Below, in pieces: positions 18,332 to 27,045 of a DNA stretch of 64,000 nucleotides. The stretch is from positions 558,001-622,000 of the forward strand of contig NZ_CP126970.1 in NCBI RefSeq assembly GCF_030252185.1, given 5' to 3'. Within the stretch, counting starts at the first letter, position 1. Every line of letters starts with the position of its first letter. The notes below the pieces were generated by a model. The model was not told the origin of the DNA and made no database searches. It saw only the letters and a list, made by a program, of their open reading frames with translations. A program made the position numbers and the translations under genes. The DNA is from Corynebacterium suedekumii. GTDB lineage: Bacteria; Actinomycetota; Actinomycetes; Mycobacteriales; Mycobacteriaceae.

Positions 18332-18347
18332 CAGACCAAGCGGTCTA
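18332..18347. promoter_or_regulatory. McbR-like operator CAGAC-N6-GTCTA
   Basis: It matches the McbR consensus TAGAC-N6-GTCTA at 9 of 10 arm positions and lies 50 bp upstream of the fpr2 start. Confidence 0.75.
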
Positions 18348-18397
18348 TGAAGTGCCGCATGACGAACCCGAACCAGGCCTCCCGAAAGGTGAGCAGC

Positions 18398-19783
18398 ATG
18401 ACCGAACAGAACTCCTCCGCCCTGCGCGTCGCCGTCATCGGCGCCGGCCCTGCCGGCATCTACGCCTCCGATCAGCTCATCCGCAACGAGGAGCGTGAGG
18501 TCTACGTCGACCTCTTCGAGCAGATGCCTGCCCCGTTCGGCCTCATCCGCTACGGCGTCGCACCGGACCACCCGCGCATCAAGGGCATCGTCAAGTCGCT
18601 GCACAACGTGCTGGACAAACCGCGATTGCGCCTGCTGGGCAACATCGAGATCGGCAAGGACATCACTGTCGAGGAACTGCGCGAGTACTACGACGCCATC
18701 GTCTTCGCCACCGGTGCCGTCCGTGACCGCGCCCTGAACATCCCTGGTGTCGACCTGCCCGAGTCCTACGGCGCTGCCGACTTCGTCGGTTTCTACGACG
18801 GCAACCCGCGTTTCGACCGCGACTGGGACCTGTCCGCGAAGCAGGTCGCCGTCATCGGCGTGGGCAACGTCGGCCTCGACGTCGCCCGCATCCTGGCCAA
18901 GACCGCCGAAGAGCTCAAGGTCACCGAGATCCCGGACAATGTCTACGAGTCCCTGAAGAACAACCAGGCCACCGAAGTCCACGTCTTCGGCCGCCGCGGC
19001 CCCGCCCAGGTGAAGTTCACCCCGCAGGAGCTCAAGGAGCTCGACCACTCCGACAACATCAACGTGGTCGTCGACCCCGAGGACATCGACTACGACGAGG
19101 CCTCCGAGGAAGCCCGCCGCGCATCCAAGTCCCAGGACCTCGCCTGCCAGATTCTCGAGGGTTACGCCATCCGCGAGCCGAAGCTCGCCCCGCACACCCT
19201 GCAGATCCACCTGTTCGAGCAGCCCACGGAGATCCTGGAGAAGGACGGCCACGTCGTCGGCCTGCGCACCGAACGCACCGAACTCGACGGCACCGGCAAC
19301 GTCCGCGGCACCGGGAAGACCACCGACTGGCCCGTCCAGGCCGTCTACCGGGCGGTCGGCTATCGCTCCGAGGCCGTCCCCGGTGTCCCCTTCGACACCA
19401 CCACCAACGTCATCCCCAACGACGGTGGCCACGTCCTGGCGAACTCAGGTGCCGAGCACGTGCCCGGCCTCTACGCCACCGGCTGGATCAAGCGCGGCCC
19501 CATCGGCCTGATCGGCAACACCAAGTCCGACGCGAAGCAGACCACCGACATGCTCATCGCCGACGCCGTCGCCGGCAACCTCACCCCGCGCACCCACGAG
19601 GGTCCGGAGGCCATCGTCGAGCTTCTCGACGCCCGCGGCATCGCCTACACCACCTGGCAGGGCTGGTACCGCCTCGACGCCGAAGAGCGCGCCCTCGGCG
19701 AGGCCGAGGGCCGCGAGCGCAAGAAGATCGTCGACTGGGAGGAGATGGTCTCCCACGCCCGCGCGGTGCCCGTCTGCATCTAA
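18398..19783 (+). CDS. fpr2: Ferredoxin-NADP reductase Fpr2
   Basis: A 461-residue FAD enzyme of the adrenodoxin-reductase type. The N-terminal FAD motif VIGAGPAGIYASDQL is followed by APFGLIRYGVAPDHPRIK, characteristic of this class. The NADP motif VIGVGNVGLDVARIL is at about residue 150, and the C-terminal FAD contact GWIKRGPIGLIGNTKSDA at about 365-382. It supplies NADPH-derived electrons, via a ferredoxin or CysX, to sulfite reductase. The start at 18398 was chosen because GAAAGGTGAG precedes it; an in-frame ATG 51 bp upstream would overlap the McbR-like box. Confidence 0.95.
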   Translation: MTEQNSSALRVAVIGAGPAGIYASDQLIRNEEREVYVDLFEQMPAPFGLIRYGVAPDHPRIKGIVKSLHNVLDKPRLRLLGNIEIGKDITVEELREYYDAIVFATGAVRDRALNIPGVDLPESYGAADFVGFYDGNPRFDRDWDLSAKQVAVIGVGNVGLDVARILAKTAEELKVTEIPDNVYESLKNNQATEVHVFGRRGPAQVKFTPQELKELDHSDNINVVVDPEDIDYDEASEEARRASKSQDLACQILEGYAIREPKLAPHTLQIHLFEQPTEILEKDGHVVGLRTERTELDGTGNVRGTGKTTDWPVQAVYRAVGYRSEAVPGVPFDTTTNVIPNDGGHVLANSGAEHVPGLYATGWIKRGPIGLIGNTKSDAKQTTDMLIADAVAGNLTPRTHEGPEAIVELLDARGIAYTTWQGWYRLDAEERALGEAEGRERKKIVDWEEMVSHARAVPVCI

Positions 19784-19902
19784 CCCTTACAGACCGTGGC
19801 CCAGGTCACTTTTCTGGACTAGGGTCGGAGGGACACCGGCACTTCCCGACTCTCGAGGGTGAGGCGGCCTGGGCAGGATCCTTCGGACCGGCAACGACCA
19901 CG

Positions 19903-20223
19903 GTGATCACCATGGTCTTGGACCGCAACCGGGCGAGTGTGCCCCGCGGGCTGACACAGTCACGCAATATTCTGGCCAATCTTGGCCGCAAGCACGACAA
20001 GGCCACACTGGAACCGGCCTGCCAGCAGCTGGTGGACAAGAAACTCGCGCCGACGATGTCGGTACTCAAACGCCTCCAGGCCGACATCGCCCATGCCCGC
20101 CCCACCGCCACGCCGGAACACCCCGCATCCAACGCGCCGCGGCAGGTGGATCTGTCCCGGTTGCATGATGCGGTCTTTATCCGGCCTGGCAGCCATTTCG
20201 ATGCCGATCAGGAGGACAGGTAA
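19903..20223 (+). pseudogene. C-terminal remnant of an IS21-type transposase (IstA)
   Basis: About 106 residues resembling the extreme C-terminus of IstA proteins: a GLTQSRNILANLGRKHDKATLEPACQ helix pair followed by a short tail. It lies 3 bp before an IstB-like ATPase, the normal istA-istB arrangement. The catalytic DDE core and DNA-binding region of IstA (normally 400-500 residues) are absent upstream, so the element cannot transpose on its own. Confidence 0.6.
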
Positions 20224-20226
20224 CTC

Positions 20227-20997
20227 ATGATCGACATCGATGAAACGACCCGTAGAAAACTCCGGTCACTGCGCTTGTCACGGTTCGCGGAGAATTTCTT
20301 CGACCTGGTCACCAGCGACGACTATGCCGACGCCCTGCCGGAGGAGGTGTTCCTGCGCGCGGTCGATGTCACCGATCAGCAGCGACGTGAACGTAACATC
20401 GCCAAAGCGATCACGCAGGCGCATTTCCGCTACCCGCGGGCCAGCCTGGGTGAGTTGATCAACGCGGCAGTACGCGGCATCAATGAGCGCCAGCTCAAAC
20501 GCGTTGCCGCGACCAACTGGCGGGAGAATCCAGCGAATGTGCACTTGTTCGCCCCCGCCGGGGCCGGTAAGACCTATATCGCCTGTGCCATCGGCGTTGC
20601 GGCGTGCCAAGCCGGGTTCTCGGTGGCGTACTCACGGCTGGATCAGTTGGTGGGAAAGCTTGCGGTCTACTCACCGACGGATCAACGGTATGCCGATGCG
20701 ATGAAGAAGATGATGAATGTCGATGTCCTCATCATCGACGACTTCCTCACCTTGAGCATTGACCAGCGTGGGCAAGAAGACCTGACCAAGGTCGTAATCG
20801 ACCGGGACGGCAGACTCCCGACGATCATTTCGTCGCAGTCTTCCGCCTCGTACTGGGTGGAGGTCCTGCCCAATCGTGTCGGGGCGGATTCGTTGGTCAG
20901 CCGACTCAACAACGGGCGCCGAGTGCAGATAGGTGATTACGACATGCGCCGTCACTTAGCTCAGGCCGATCGCGAGAACGTCGGTCATGACGGCTAA
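20227..20997 (+). CDS. IstB-like ATP-binding protein of an IS21 family element
   Basis: A 256-residue AAA+ ATPase that assists IS21 transposition. The P-loop APAGAGKT is at about residues 109-116, and Walker B VLIIDDFLT at about 167. The N-terminal SLRLSRFAENFFDLV matches the IstB helical domain, and the C-terminus ends soon after the sensor region. The full length is typical (about 250), but its partner IstA is truncated. Codon use is less GC-biased than the neighbouring cys genes. Confidence 0.88.
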   Translation: MIDIDETTRRKLRSLRLSRFAENFFDLVTSDDYADALPEEVFLRAVDVTDQQRRERNIAKAITQAHFRYPRASLGELINAAVRGINERQLKRVAATNWRENPANVHLFAPAGAGKTYIACAIGVAACQAGFSVAYSRLDQLVGKLAVYSPTDQRYADAMKKMMNVDVLIIDDFLTLSIDQRGQEDLTKVVIDRDGRLPTIISSQSSASYWVEVLPNRVGADSLVSRLNNGRRVQIGDYDMRRHLAQADRENVGHDG

Positions 20998-21021
20998 GTA
21001 GTCCCGTCGCGAGCGCACCTG

Positions 21022-21051
21022 GGGGCCGGTATCCGTTGGGATATCGGCCCC
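21022..21051. terminator. Hairpin after istB
   Basis: GGGGCCGGTAT pairs with ATATCGGCCCC across an 8-base loop (one G-T wobble) 25 bp after the istB stop. It may be a terminator or the inner part of an IS end; no T tract follows. Confidence 0.4.
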
Positions 21052-21104
21052 TACCATGTGCGCGGAGACAGGCCCTACCACCTCATCGGAACACCCCGAC
21101 CACA

Positions 21105-21355
21105 AACCCGCTCCTGGCAGCGCTGCTGGACCAGGTCATGCTCGGCGATGACCAGCCCGGTGTCCGCATCTGAGATCACGGCATGGTCGCCATCGGCGAT
21201 CGTCAAGGTGGGTATGCCCTCCACTTCCGCCTGATCCCCAGGTAGCGCATCCGCCCGGCCCAGCGGATGGTGATTCTCCCGGCTTTATCGACACGACCGT
21301 TGCGGACCCGGTTAACGTCGGTGACGAACTCCTCTGGTCGAGCCTTGGGAACACC
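21105..21355 (-). pseudogene. Degenerate C-terminus of an integrase-type (IS481-like) transposase
   Basis: On the minus strand two frames together read VPKARPEEFVTDVNRVRNGR, then VDKAGRITIRWAGRMRYLGI, and in a second frame GIPTLTIADGDHAVISDADT, then GLVIAEHDLVQQRCQ. This resembles the beta-rich tail after the DDE domain in IS481-like transposases (the RVDKAGRVTLR...GRxHHIGIGR type). A frameshift and a stop separate the pieces and no catalytic core is present. It lies between istB and the TetR gene. Confidence 0.55.
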
Positions 21356-21370
21356 GATTCACCCCCTAAA

Positions 21371-21952
21371 TCACGCTCGTCGCGTAATCCGTTCGACGAC
21401 TTCGGTGTAAGCGGAATGGTCGACGGGGATCCCGCCGGCGAGAATGTGGATACTTGTGCCCTGCTCCAGCGCGGAAAGGAAAAAGCCAAGCTCTTCGGCG
21501 GTCAGGGGATCGTCGTCGGAACGGCTCTTTGCGGCATCGCGGGTGTAGGAATCAAGCTGGCGGCTGAGCCTGGCGGTGATCTGTGGGCGCAGCTCCGAGT
21601 CGCGTGCGGCCGCGGCGGTGAATTCTAGGGTGGCAAGCGCGAAGCCCTGGGCCGTGTCGATCAGCTTTTGAGTTTCAGGTGGAAGTGGGTACCGGCCATG
21701 ATACGCGTTTACCACAGTCATGTCGGGGTTGTCCAGAGATATATCTAGGTTCGCATCGATCACGGCCAGGAAGAGCTCCGGTTTGCCCGAAAAATTGGAA
21801 TAGACGGCCCCTTTCGTGAATCCCGCCTCGGTGGCGATCACCTCCAGCCGAGCGGCGTGGTAGCCATCGCGTGAAAAGACAGTTCGAGCCGAGTCAATTA
21901 AGAGCTCGCGCGTTTGGAGCTGCTTCTCCTCACGGGTCAGTGGTTTTTTCAT
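21371..21952 (-). CDS. TetR family transcriptional regulator
   Basis: A 193-residue repressor. The N-terminal helix-turn-helix spans about residues 15-60 (RELLIDSARTVFSRDGYHA, VIATEAGFTKGAVYSNFSGK), and the C-terminal ligand domain is variable. The ATG at 21952 was chosen over an in-frame ATG 69 bp upstream, because the helix-turn-helix then starts at the usual distance. It probably controls the ABC transporter at 23.7-25.4 kb, on the opposite strand beyond the ISL3 element. A 10-bp palindrome upstream is a candidate operator. Its composition is poorer in GC than the chromosome. Confidence 0.9.
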   Translation of the reverse strand: MKKPLTREEKQLQTRELLIDSARTVFSRDGYHAARLEVIATEAGFTKGAVYSNFSGKPELFLAVIDANLDISLDNPDMTVVNAYHGRYPLPPETQKLIDTAQGFALATLEFTAAAARDSELRPQITARLSRQLDSYTRDAAKSRSDDDPLTAEELGFFLSALEQGTSIHILAGGIPVDHSAYTEVVERITRRA

Positions 21953-22044
21953 CGTATCTCTCACGTGATGTCTTGCATTGGGGCGGTGCTGTCTTCTCGG
22001 GCTAACGTAGCCTTCTTTCATCAGTTTACCTGCTCAAAGTATTG

Positions 22045-22074
22045 TGCCGCGTTCAACATTCATCGAACGCGGCA
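22045..22074. promoter_or_regulatory. Perfect 10-bp palindrome upstream of the TetR gene, candidate operator
   Basis: TGCCGCGTTC (22045-22054) and GAACGCGGCA (22065-22074) pair perfectly across 10 bases. It lies about 95 bp upstream of the TetR start and 16 bp outside the left end of the ISL3 element. It suits a TetR operator, but could instead be a terminator or IS-derived. Confidence 0.45.
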
Positions 22075-22089
22075 AAGCTGTGGATTATC

Positions 22090-23547
22090 GGCTCATCCGG
22101 ATCTGGAGTGCGTAATTAGCGGGAAGTGATATGTCGGGGTAGCACAACATGTAGGGGCCCTGGCCGGTACAAGATGAGAGTTACCACACAACCATCTGAC
22201 CGAACCAGGACCCTACAATGCAGCCTACGTTCAACCTCGTCGCCGACACCATTTGCCGCACCGCGGAGCTGGGATTAACGATCACCGATGCCGCGGATGC
22301 CGGCGAGTTCACGGTCATCAGTGCTCGTCCCATCGACTCCTGCGACAAGTGCCCGGGCTGCGGACACACAGGCCGGCTGCGTGATCACGTCGTGCGCCGG
22401 CTGACCGATCTTCCCGTCGTCGGCTTCCCCACCAGGCTGCAGGTACGCGTGCCGCGGTTCCTGTGCCTGAATCAGTCCTGTGCCCAGCGGATCTACCAGG
22501 GCGAACTGGCCTGCGCCGAACGCGGGCGCACCGTCACTCGCCGGGTGACCCGCTGGATTCTGCAACGGTTGGCGATCGACAAAATGAGTATCTCCGCCAC
22601 CGCCGAAGCCCTGGGCTTGGGCTGGGACCTGGTCAACGACCTCGCCCTGGATGCCTGCCGGCACCTGGTCTACGACGACCCCGGCCACCTTGCCGGGGTA
22701 CGCGTGCTGGGCGTGGACGAGCACGTGTGGAAGCACACACACCGGGCCGGTGAGCCGGACTCGTTCGTCACCGTGCTCGTCGACATCACCCCCGTCATCG
22801 ACGGCGCCGGACCGGCCCGGTTGCTGGACATGGTCCCGGGTCGTAGCGCCGCGGTACTGAGCGATTGGCTCAGCCAGCGTGGGCAGGGCTTTCGCGACCG
22901 GGTCGAGGTTGTCACGATGGATGGGTTTGCCGGCTACGCCACCGCCACCAAACAGGCCCTGCCGCGGGCGCAGGCGGTGATGGATCCCTTTCACGTGGTG
23001 CACCCGGCCGCCGACAAGTTGACCGTGTGCCGGCAGCGCCTGCAGCGGATGACCACCGGGCGGCGGGCCAAGAAAAACGATCCGTTGTATAAGAACCGGA
23101 AAACCCTGTTGACCAGGATTGACTTCCTCACTGATCGACAGCATCGGCGACTCGAGCAACTGTGGGCCACCGACGAAGACTACGTGGCTTTGGAGGTGAC
23201 GTGGTCGGTGTATCAGCAGATCATCGCCGCCTATCAGCACCCGAAGAAAGCCGAGGGCAAGAAGCTAATGCGGAAGGTGATCAGCACGCTGCGTTCATCG
23301 ACGATGCCGAAAGGGTTAGAGGAGATTAAGCAGCTGGGAAACACGCTGTACCGGCGACAGAAGGACGTGCTGGCGTATTTCGATATCGGCGCGTCCAACG
23401 GGCCCGTCGAGGCGATCAACGGGCGCCTGGAGCATCTGCGCGGCATCGCTCTGGGGTTCAAGAACCTCGGGCACTACATCTTGCGATCCTTGATCCACTC
23501 CGGACAGCTGCACACCAAGATCAACGCACTCTAAATCCTGAAGAGCC
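22090..23547 (+). mobile_element. ISL3 family insertion sequence (IS31831-like), 1458 bp
   Basis: The element is bounded by 24-bp imperfect inverted repeats starting GGCTC: left 22090-22113 and right 23524-23547, identical at 20 of 24 positions. It encodes one intact transposase. The flanking octamers (ggattatc and ggtaaagg) are not identical, so no 8-bp target duplication is visible; the insertion is old or a flank was rearranged. The length fits the 1.45-kb corynebacterial ISL3 elements such as IS31831. Confidence 0.88.
22218..23534 (+). CDS. ISL3 family transposase
   Basis: A 438-residue DDE transposase. The N-terminal zinc-finger region CDKCPGCGHTGR and later CLNQSCAQRIY is followed by a helix-turn-helix (ISATAEALGLGWDLVND). 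The catalytic core contains GVDEHVWKH (first D), VTMDGFAGYATA (second D) and GPVEAINGRLEHLRG near the C-terminus (the E). Full length and with no internal stop, so probably active. The stop lies within the right inverted repeat. Confidence 0.95.
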   Translation: MQPTFNLVADTICRTAELGLTITDAADAGEFTVISARPIDSCDKCPGCGHTGRLRDHVVRRLTDLPVVGFPTRLQVRVPRFLCLNQSCAQRIYQGELACAERGRTVTRRVTRWILQRLAIDKMSISATAEALGLGWDLVNDLALDACRHLVYDDPGHLAGVRVLGVDEHVWKHTHRAGEPDSFVTVLVDITPVIDGAGPARLLDMVPGRSAAVLSDWLSQRGQGFRDRVEVVTMDGFAGYATATKQALPRAQAVMDPFHVVHPAADKLTVCRQRLQRMTTGRRAKKNDPLYKNRKTLLTRIDFLTDRQHRRLEQLWATDEDYVALEVTWSVYQQIIAAYQHPKKAEGKKLMRKVISTLRSSTMPKGLEEIKQLGNTLYRRQKDVLAYFDIGASNGPVEAINGRLEHLRGIALGFKNLGHYILRSLIHSGQLHTKINAL

Positions 23548-23694
23548 GGTAAAGGTTACGGCTGAGCGCTTCGAGGCGTAGCTGTGTTCGGGAACGTGCC
23601 CTCCCGGAAAACGATTCCATTAAAACTTGAGATACCGATGGAACTGTAATACCATAAGTATGTAAGTACCAAGAGTATCGGAATTGAGGAAGTC

Positions 23695-24660
23695 GTGAGG
23701 ATGACTACACAGCATCCAGCAATTGTGGTGGACGACATCCACCGCTCATTCGGAAAAGTGAAAGCAAACAATGGCATCTCGTTGTCTGTCGAGCCTGGTC
23801 AGGTCGTGGGGCTACTCGGGCACAACGGTGCCGGCAAAACCACCCTGGTCTCCCAGATCGTGGGATTGCTCAAGCCGGATTCGGGTCGCATCCACGTCGC
23901 AGGAGTCGATGCGGTTGCCGATCCCGCCCGCGCTCGCCGACAGGTGTCGGTGCAGTCGCAGTCTCAGGCGCCGGTCGAGGGGCTTACGCCGCGCGGCGCG
24001 ATCGAAATCAGCGCCAAGCTGCGCGGGGGCCGCAGTGAATACGTCGAGCAAGCAGTAGAAGCTCTGGCCGACGAGTTGGAGATTCGTCCTTGGCTAGATC
24101 GGCGAGCACTGCCGGAAGGCGCCGGACTGTCCGGTGGTATCCGTCGGTTGACATCCTTCGCGATGTCGGTGGTCGCCCCGACTCCAGTTCTGGTCCTGGA
24201 CGAACCCACGAACGATGTGGACGCGCATCGTCGCCGCCTCCTGTGGTCGGCTGTGCGTCGTCGGGCTGACGAAGGCGCGGGCGTTTTGCTTGTTACACAC
24301 AACGTCGCCGAGATAGACCAGATCGTGGACAAACTTGTGATCCTGGAGAAGGGTACTGTGATTGCGCAAGGAACGATCGACGAGTTGCGCGGTCCTTCGG
24401 ATCTGGTTCGCCTGACGTACTCCGGAGGTGACGTAGATGGGAAAAAGCCGTTCCTGGTGGAAAAGGTGCACCACTCTGCGGGAAGAACTGCACTGACTTT
24501 GAGGATGGAACAGCTTGAAGCGGCGACAACCTGGGCAATCGCACAGCGGGCGGCCGGGCGCTTGGAGTCCTTCAGCGTGAGCCCGATGACCTTGGAAGAT
24601 GTGTACCTGGACCTGACTGCCAACAAGGACACCGGTGCAAAGGGGCTCGCGAATGTCTAA
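23695..24660 (+). CDS. ABC transporter ATP-binding protein
   Basis: A 321-residue ABC-2 type exporter ATPase. Walker A GHNGAGKTT is at about residues 41-49, Walker B VLVLDEPTND at about 165-174, and the H-loop in LLVTHN at about 202. The signature motif reads LSGGIRR instead of LSGGQ-R, an unusual change at the position that contacts ATP across the dimer. The start is GTG 23695 or ATG 23701, with GAGGA at 23686-23690. Its GC content is below the surrounding core. It is followed with an 8-bp overlap by its permease. Confidence 0.93.
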   Translation: MRMTTQHPAIVVDDIHRSFGKVKANNGISLSVEPGQVVGLLGHNGAGKTTLVSQIVGLLKPDSGRIHVAGVDAVADPARARRQVSVQSQSQAPVEGLTPRGAIEISAKLRGGRSEYVEQAVEALADELEIRPWLDRRALPEGAGLSGGIRRLTSFAMSVVAPTPVLVLDEPTNDVDAHRRRLLWSAVRRRADEGAGVLLVTHNVAEIDQIVDKLVILEKGTVIAQGTIDELRGPSDLVRLTYSGGDVDGKKPFLVEKVHHSAGRTALTLRMEQLEAATTWAIAQRAAGRLESFSVSPMTLEDVYLDLTANKDTGAKGLANV

Positions 24661-25420
24661 TGCAACCGCTGTGATTGTGGAACGTCCCCGCGATGGCGCT
24701 GTGTTCGTCGCTCTCTTGCGTCTTTACCTGGCGAAGGCCGGAGTCCAGATTCCGCTGATTGTTTCCGTTCAAGTACTCCTTGCGGTGGGGATGATCGTCG
24801 GGTTCGGATTCCTGATTCCAGATATCGCCACGGACGAAGCCACCTTCCTGACCACAGGCGTGCCGACAACGTTGTTATTGATGGTCGGACTAGTGTTCGT
24901 GCCCCAGGAGATAGTGAAGCGCCGTACAGACGGAACTATGACCTACCTGCGCTCGCTTCCTGTCCCGCGCTGGATGCTGCTAATGGGAGACTTGCTGGTG
25001 TGGTTAGTTGTTGCGCTGCCCGGTGTGGCGATTGCGATCGCGGTCGGCTCGCTGTACTTCGACCTCTCCTTGTCAATCTCCTGGGGTCTGCTGATTGGGG
25101 TATCATTCGTGATCGCCCTGATGGCGACCGCGGTAGGGTACGCCATGGCGGTGTCCTTACCGGCGTCCCAGGTGGTGTTGGCGGCGCAGGTGTTGGTTTT
25201 TGTCATTTTGCTCTTTTCTCCGATCGCCTTCCCTGCGGACCGCCTGCCAGGGTGGTTCCAGTCCGTCCACGACTGGTTGCCTTTCCGCCCGGCCGCGGAC
25301 CTGATGCGGGCCTCTTTGACCGAGGGATCCGACTTTCAGGTGAACCAGCTGCTGGTGTTGGCTGTCTGGGCCGTCGTCGGCTTGGCTCTGAGCTTGGCGG
25401 CTCTCGCGCGGAAGAAATAG
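24653..25420 (+). CDS. ABC-2 type transporter permease
   Basis: A 255-residue membrane protein with six hydrophobic segments (about 30-55, 70-95, 115-140, 145-170, 175-200 and 228-250). A PQEIVKRRTDGTMTYLRSLP loop after the second segment fits ABC-2 exporters. The ATG at 24653 overlaps the ATPase stop, with AAAGGGG upstream. The pair probably exports a hydrophobic compound or peptide. The nearby TetR gene suggests inducible efflux; the substrate is unknown. Confidence 0.9.
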   Translation: MSNATAVIVERPRDGAVFVALLRLYLAKAGVQIPLIVSVQVLLAVGMIVGFGFLIPDIATDEATFLTTGVPTTLLLMVGLVFVPQEIVKRRTDGTMTYLRSLPVPRWMLLMGDLLVWLVVALPGVAIAIAVGSLYFDLSLSISWGLLIGVSFVIALMATAVGYAMAVSLPASQVVLAAQVLVFVILLFSPIAFPADRLPGWFQSVHDWLPFRPAADLMRASLTEGSDFQVNQLLVLAVWAVVGLALSLAALARKK

Positions 25421-25733
25421 CTTCTCACTCCTGCTACTTCATGTGAGGGGATCTCGGTATCAAGGGCGCCGAATTCGCTGCGCCGATAGGAACAGAGTAG
25501 CTCCCCAGTCCTAGGGTACTTTCCCTCAGAATTGATATGTAGCTGTTCCACAATCACGTCAGAGCGGAGAATCGTGATGATTGAAATCTTTGCAGAATAG
25601 TTACTACCTGTGGTTGTTGTACAGAATGTTAATTTTGGTAGAAGACAGCACGGTCTGGCGGTTGATACCCATGCTGAAGTTAACTAGTGTCCTGCGTCGT
25701 TAATTCGTTGGTAGTTTCCAGTATGATTGGCGC
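25421..25733. other. Intergenic stretch of lower GC after the ABC operon
   Basis: No gene or clear terminator was seen. The last 50 bases are probably the left end and leader of the IS630-type fragment that follows, because TAACTAGTGTCCTGCGTCG (25680-25698) has the TA that IS630 elements target. Confidence 0.4.
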
Positions 25734-26005
25734 ATGGTACAACGAGGACCTGCATTAGCCGAGCTGCACCTGTCCGACGATGAACGCGCTCAGCTGGAGC
25801 GGTGGGTCCGACGACGTAAAGTGGCGCAGGACCTTGTGCTCCGGTCGCGGATCGTGCTGGAATGTGCGACCGGGGCCTCGAACTCGGAAGTAAGCAGACG
25901 GTTGGGGGTCTCGCTACCTACCGTGGGCAAGTGGCGCTCTCGCTTCATCGCCAAGCGCCTCGACGGGCTGGTCGATGAACCCCGCCCCGGCAGGCCAGCC
26001 ACAAT
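25734..26005 (+). pseudogene. IS630 family transposase, N-terminal fragment
   Basis: About 90 residues of the helix-turn-helix region of an IS630 transposase ([20 protein letters not shown], then [20 protein letters not shown] and [14 protein letters not shown]). It is cut at 26005 by the left end of the IS3 element. The DDE domain is not found after the right end of that IS3, so the rest was lost by deletion or rearrangement. Confidence 0.85.
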
Positions 26006-26081
26006 TGAATCGGCCTGAATTTTTGAGTGAGGCGGCCTGGGTTGGTCGGAGACTAGGTTTTACCCTAGGAGGAAGATCAGC

Positions 26082-26413
26082 ATGGCACGACCCAGCAAGT
26101 ACGACGCCGCCACCCAGGAGCGCGCGGTGCGCATGTACTTCGAGCGCGTTGAGGAAGGCGACATCTCCAAGGCCGGCGCCCGCCGGGAGATCGGCGAGCT
26201 GCTCGGCGTGAAGGAATCCACCCTGCGCAACTGGATCCGCAAACAAGAAAAGCAGGTCCCGGCTCCAAAGCCTGGGTCCTTATCCTACGCGCAGCTCCAG
26301 GCCGCCTATGAGGAGCAGGCCAAGGAGATGGCCAAACTGCGACGGGCCAACGAGATCTTGAAGACGGCATCAGCTTTTTCGCCCAGGCGGAGCTCGACCG
26401 CACACTTCGGTGA
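26082..26413 (+). pseudogene. IS3 OrfA (helix-turn-helix protein), frameshifted
   Basis: MARPSKYDAATQERAVRMYF starts a typical OrfA, with a helix-turn-helix (KAGARREIGELLGVKESTLR) and leucine-zipper-like C-terminus ending at NEILKTASAF. The expected end FFAQAELDRTLR and its stop at 26411-26413 lie in the next frame, so one base is missing around 26374-26378. The expected stop would overlap the orfB GTG (GTGA). The ribosome site is the AGGAGGA before the ATG. Confidence 0.85.
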
Positions 26414-27045
26414 TTGGGGACTTCATCCGCACCTACCGCCACCGCTTCGGGGTCGAGCCAATCTGCGCCACACTTTCTGCCCACGGCATTACGATTGCCC
26501 CGAGCACCTTCTACGCCCACCAGGCCCGCGACTTCGGCCCCACAGAAGCTGAGTTGGATGAGGCTTACGCCGCCCACCGCATCTTTCGGCTGTGGGAGGA
26601 CAATCGCAAGGTCTACGGCCGGCGCAAACTCTGGAAGGCCGCCATTCGCGACGGTATGACCATCGGCCGGGACCAGGTCGAATGACTGATGAAGATCACC
26701 GGAATCCGTGGCGTCTCACGGGGGATGCACCGCAAGAAAACGACGGTGGCCAACCCCGAGCACCGCCGGCACCCGGACCGGGTCAACCGGCGGTGGACCT
26801 ATCCGTCACACCCGGATCAGTGGTGGATCGCGGACTTCACCTACGTGTGGACCAGCAAGGGATTCTGCTACGTCGCTTTCATCGTCGACGCGTACTCACG
26901 GATGATCCTCGGCTGGGTCGTGACTCAGGTGATGGACACCCGGATGGTGCTCATGGCCCTGGAACACGCCCTGTTTTCTCGCCGGCGCACGAAGATGGAC
27001 TTCACCTCCACCGGTGTCGTCCATCACTCGGATGCGGGTGCCCAA

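Larger units (their letters stand above)
18002..18397. promoter_or_regulatory. Divergent cysI-fpr2 regulatory region
   Basis: A 396-bp non-coding stretch between the divergent cysI and fpr2 genes. It contains several copies of a GAC-N6-GTC motif, described in separate entries. In C. glutamicum this cluster is repressed by McbR and activated by CysR. A likely ribosome site for fpr2 (GAAAGGTGAG) is at 18384-18393. CysR sites cannot be defined from one sequence. Confidence 0.75.

Noticed and set aside
25421..25733. Possible small RNA in the gap after the ABC operon
   Set aside because: No promoter-terminator pair could be seen; the end of the stretch is explained by the IS630 fragment.
26340..26415. 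Programmed frameshift of IS3 orfA-orfB
   Set aside because: The shift needed to reach the normal OrfA end is upstream of the usual slippery A-rich site, and orfB has its own GTG with GTGA overlap; a missing base is the simpler reading.
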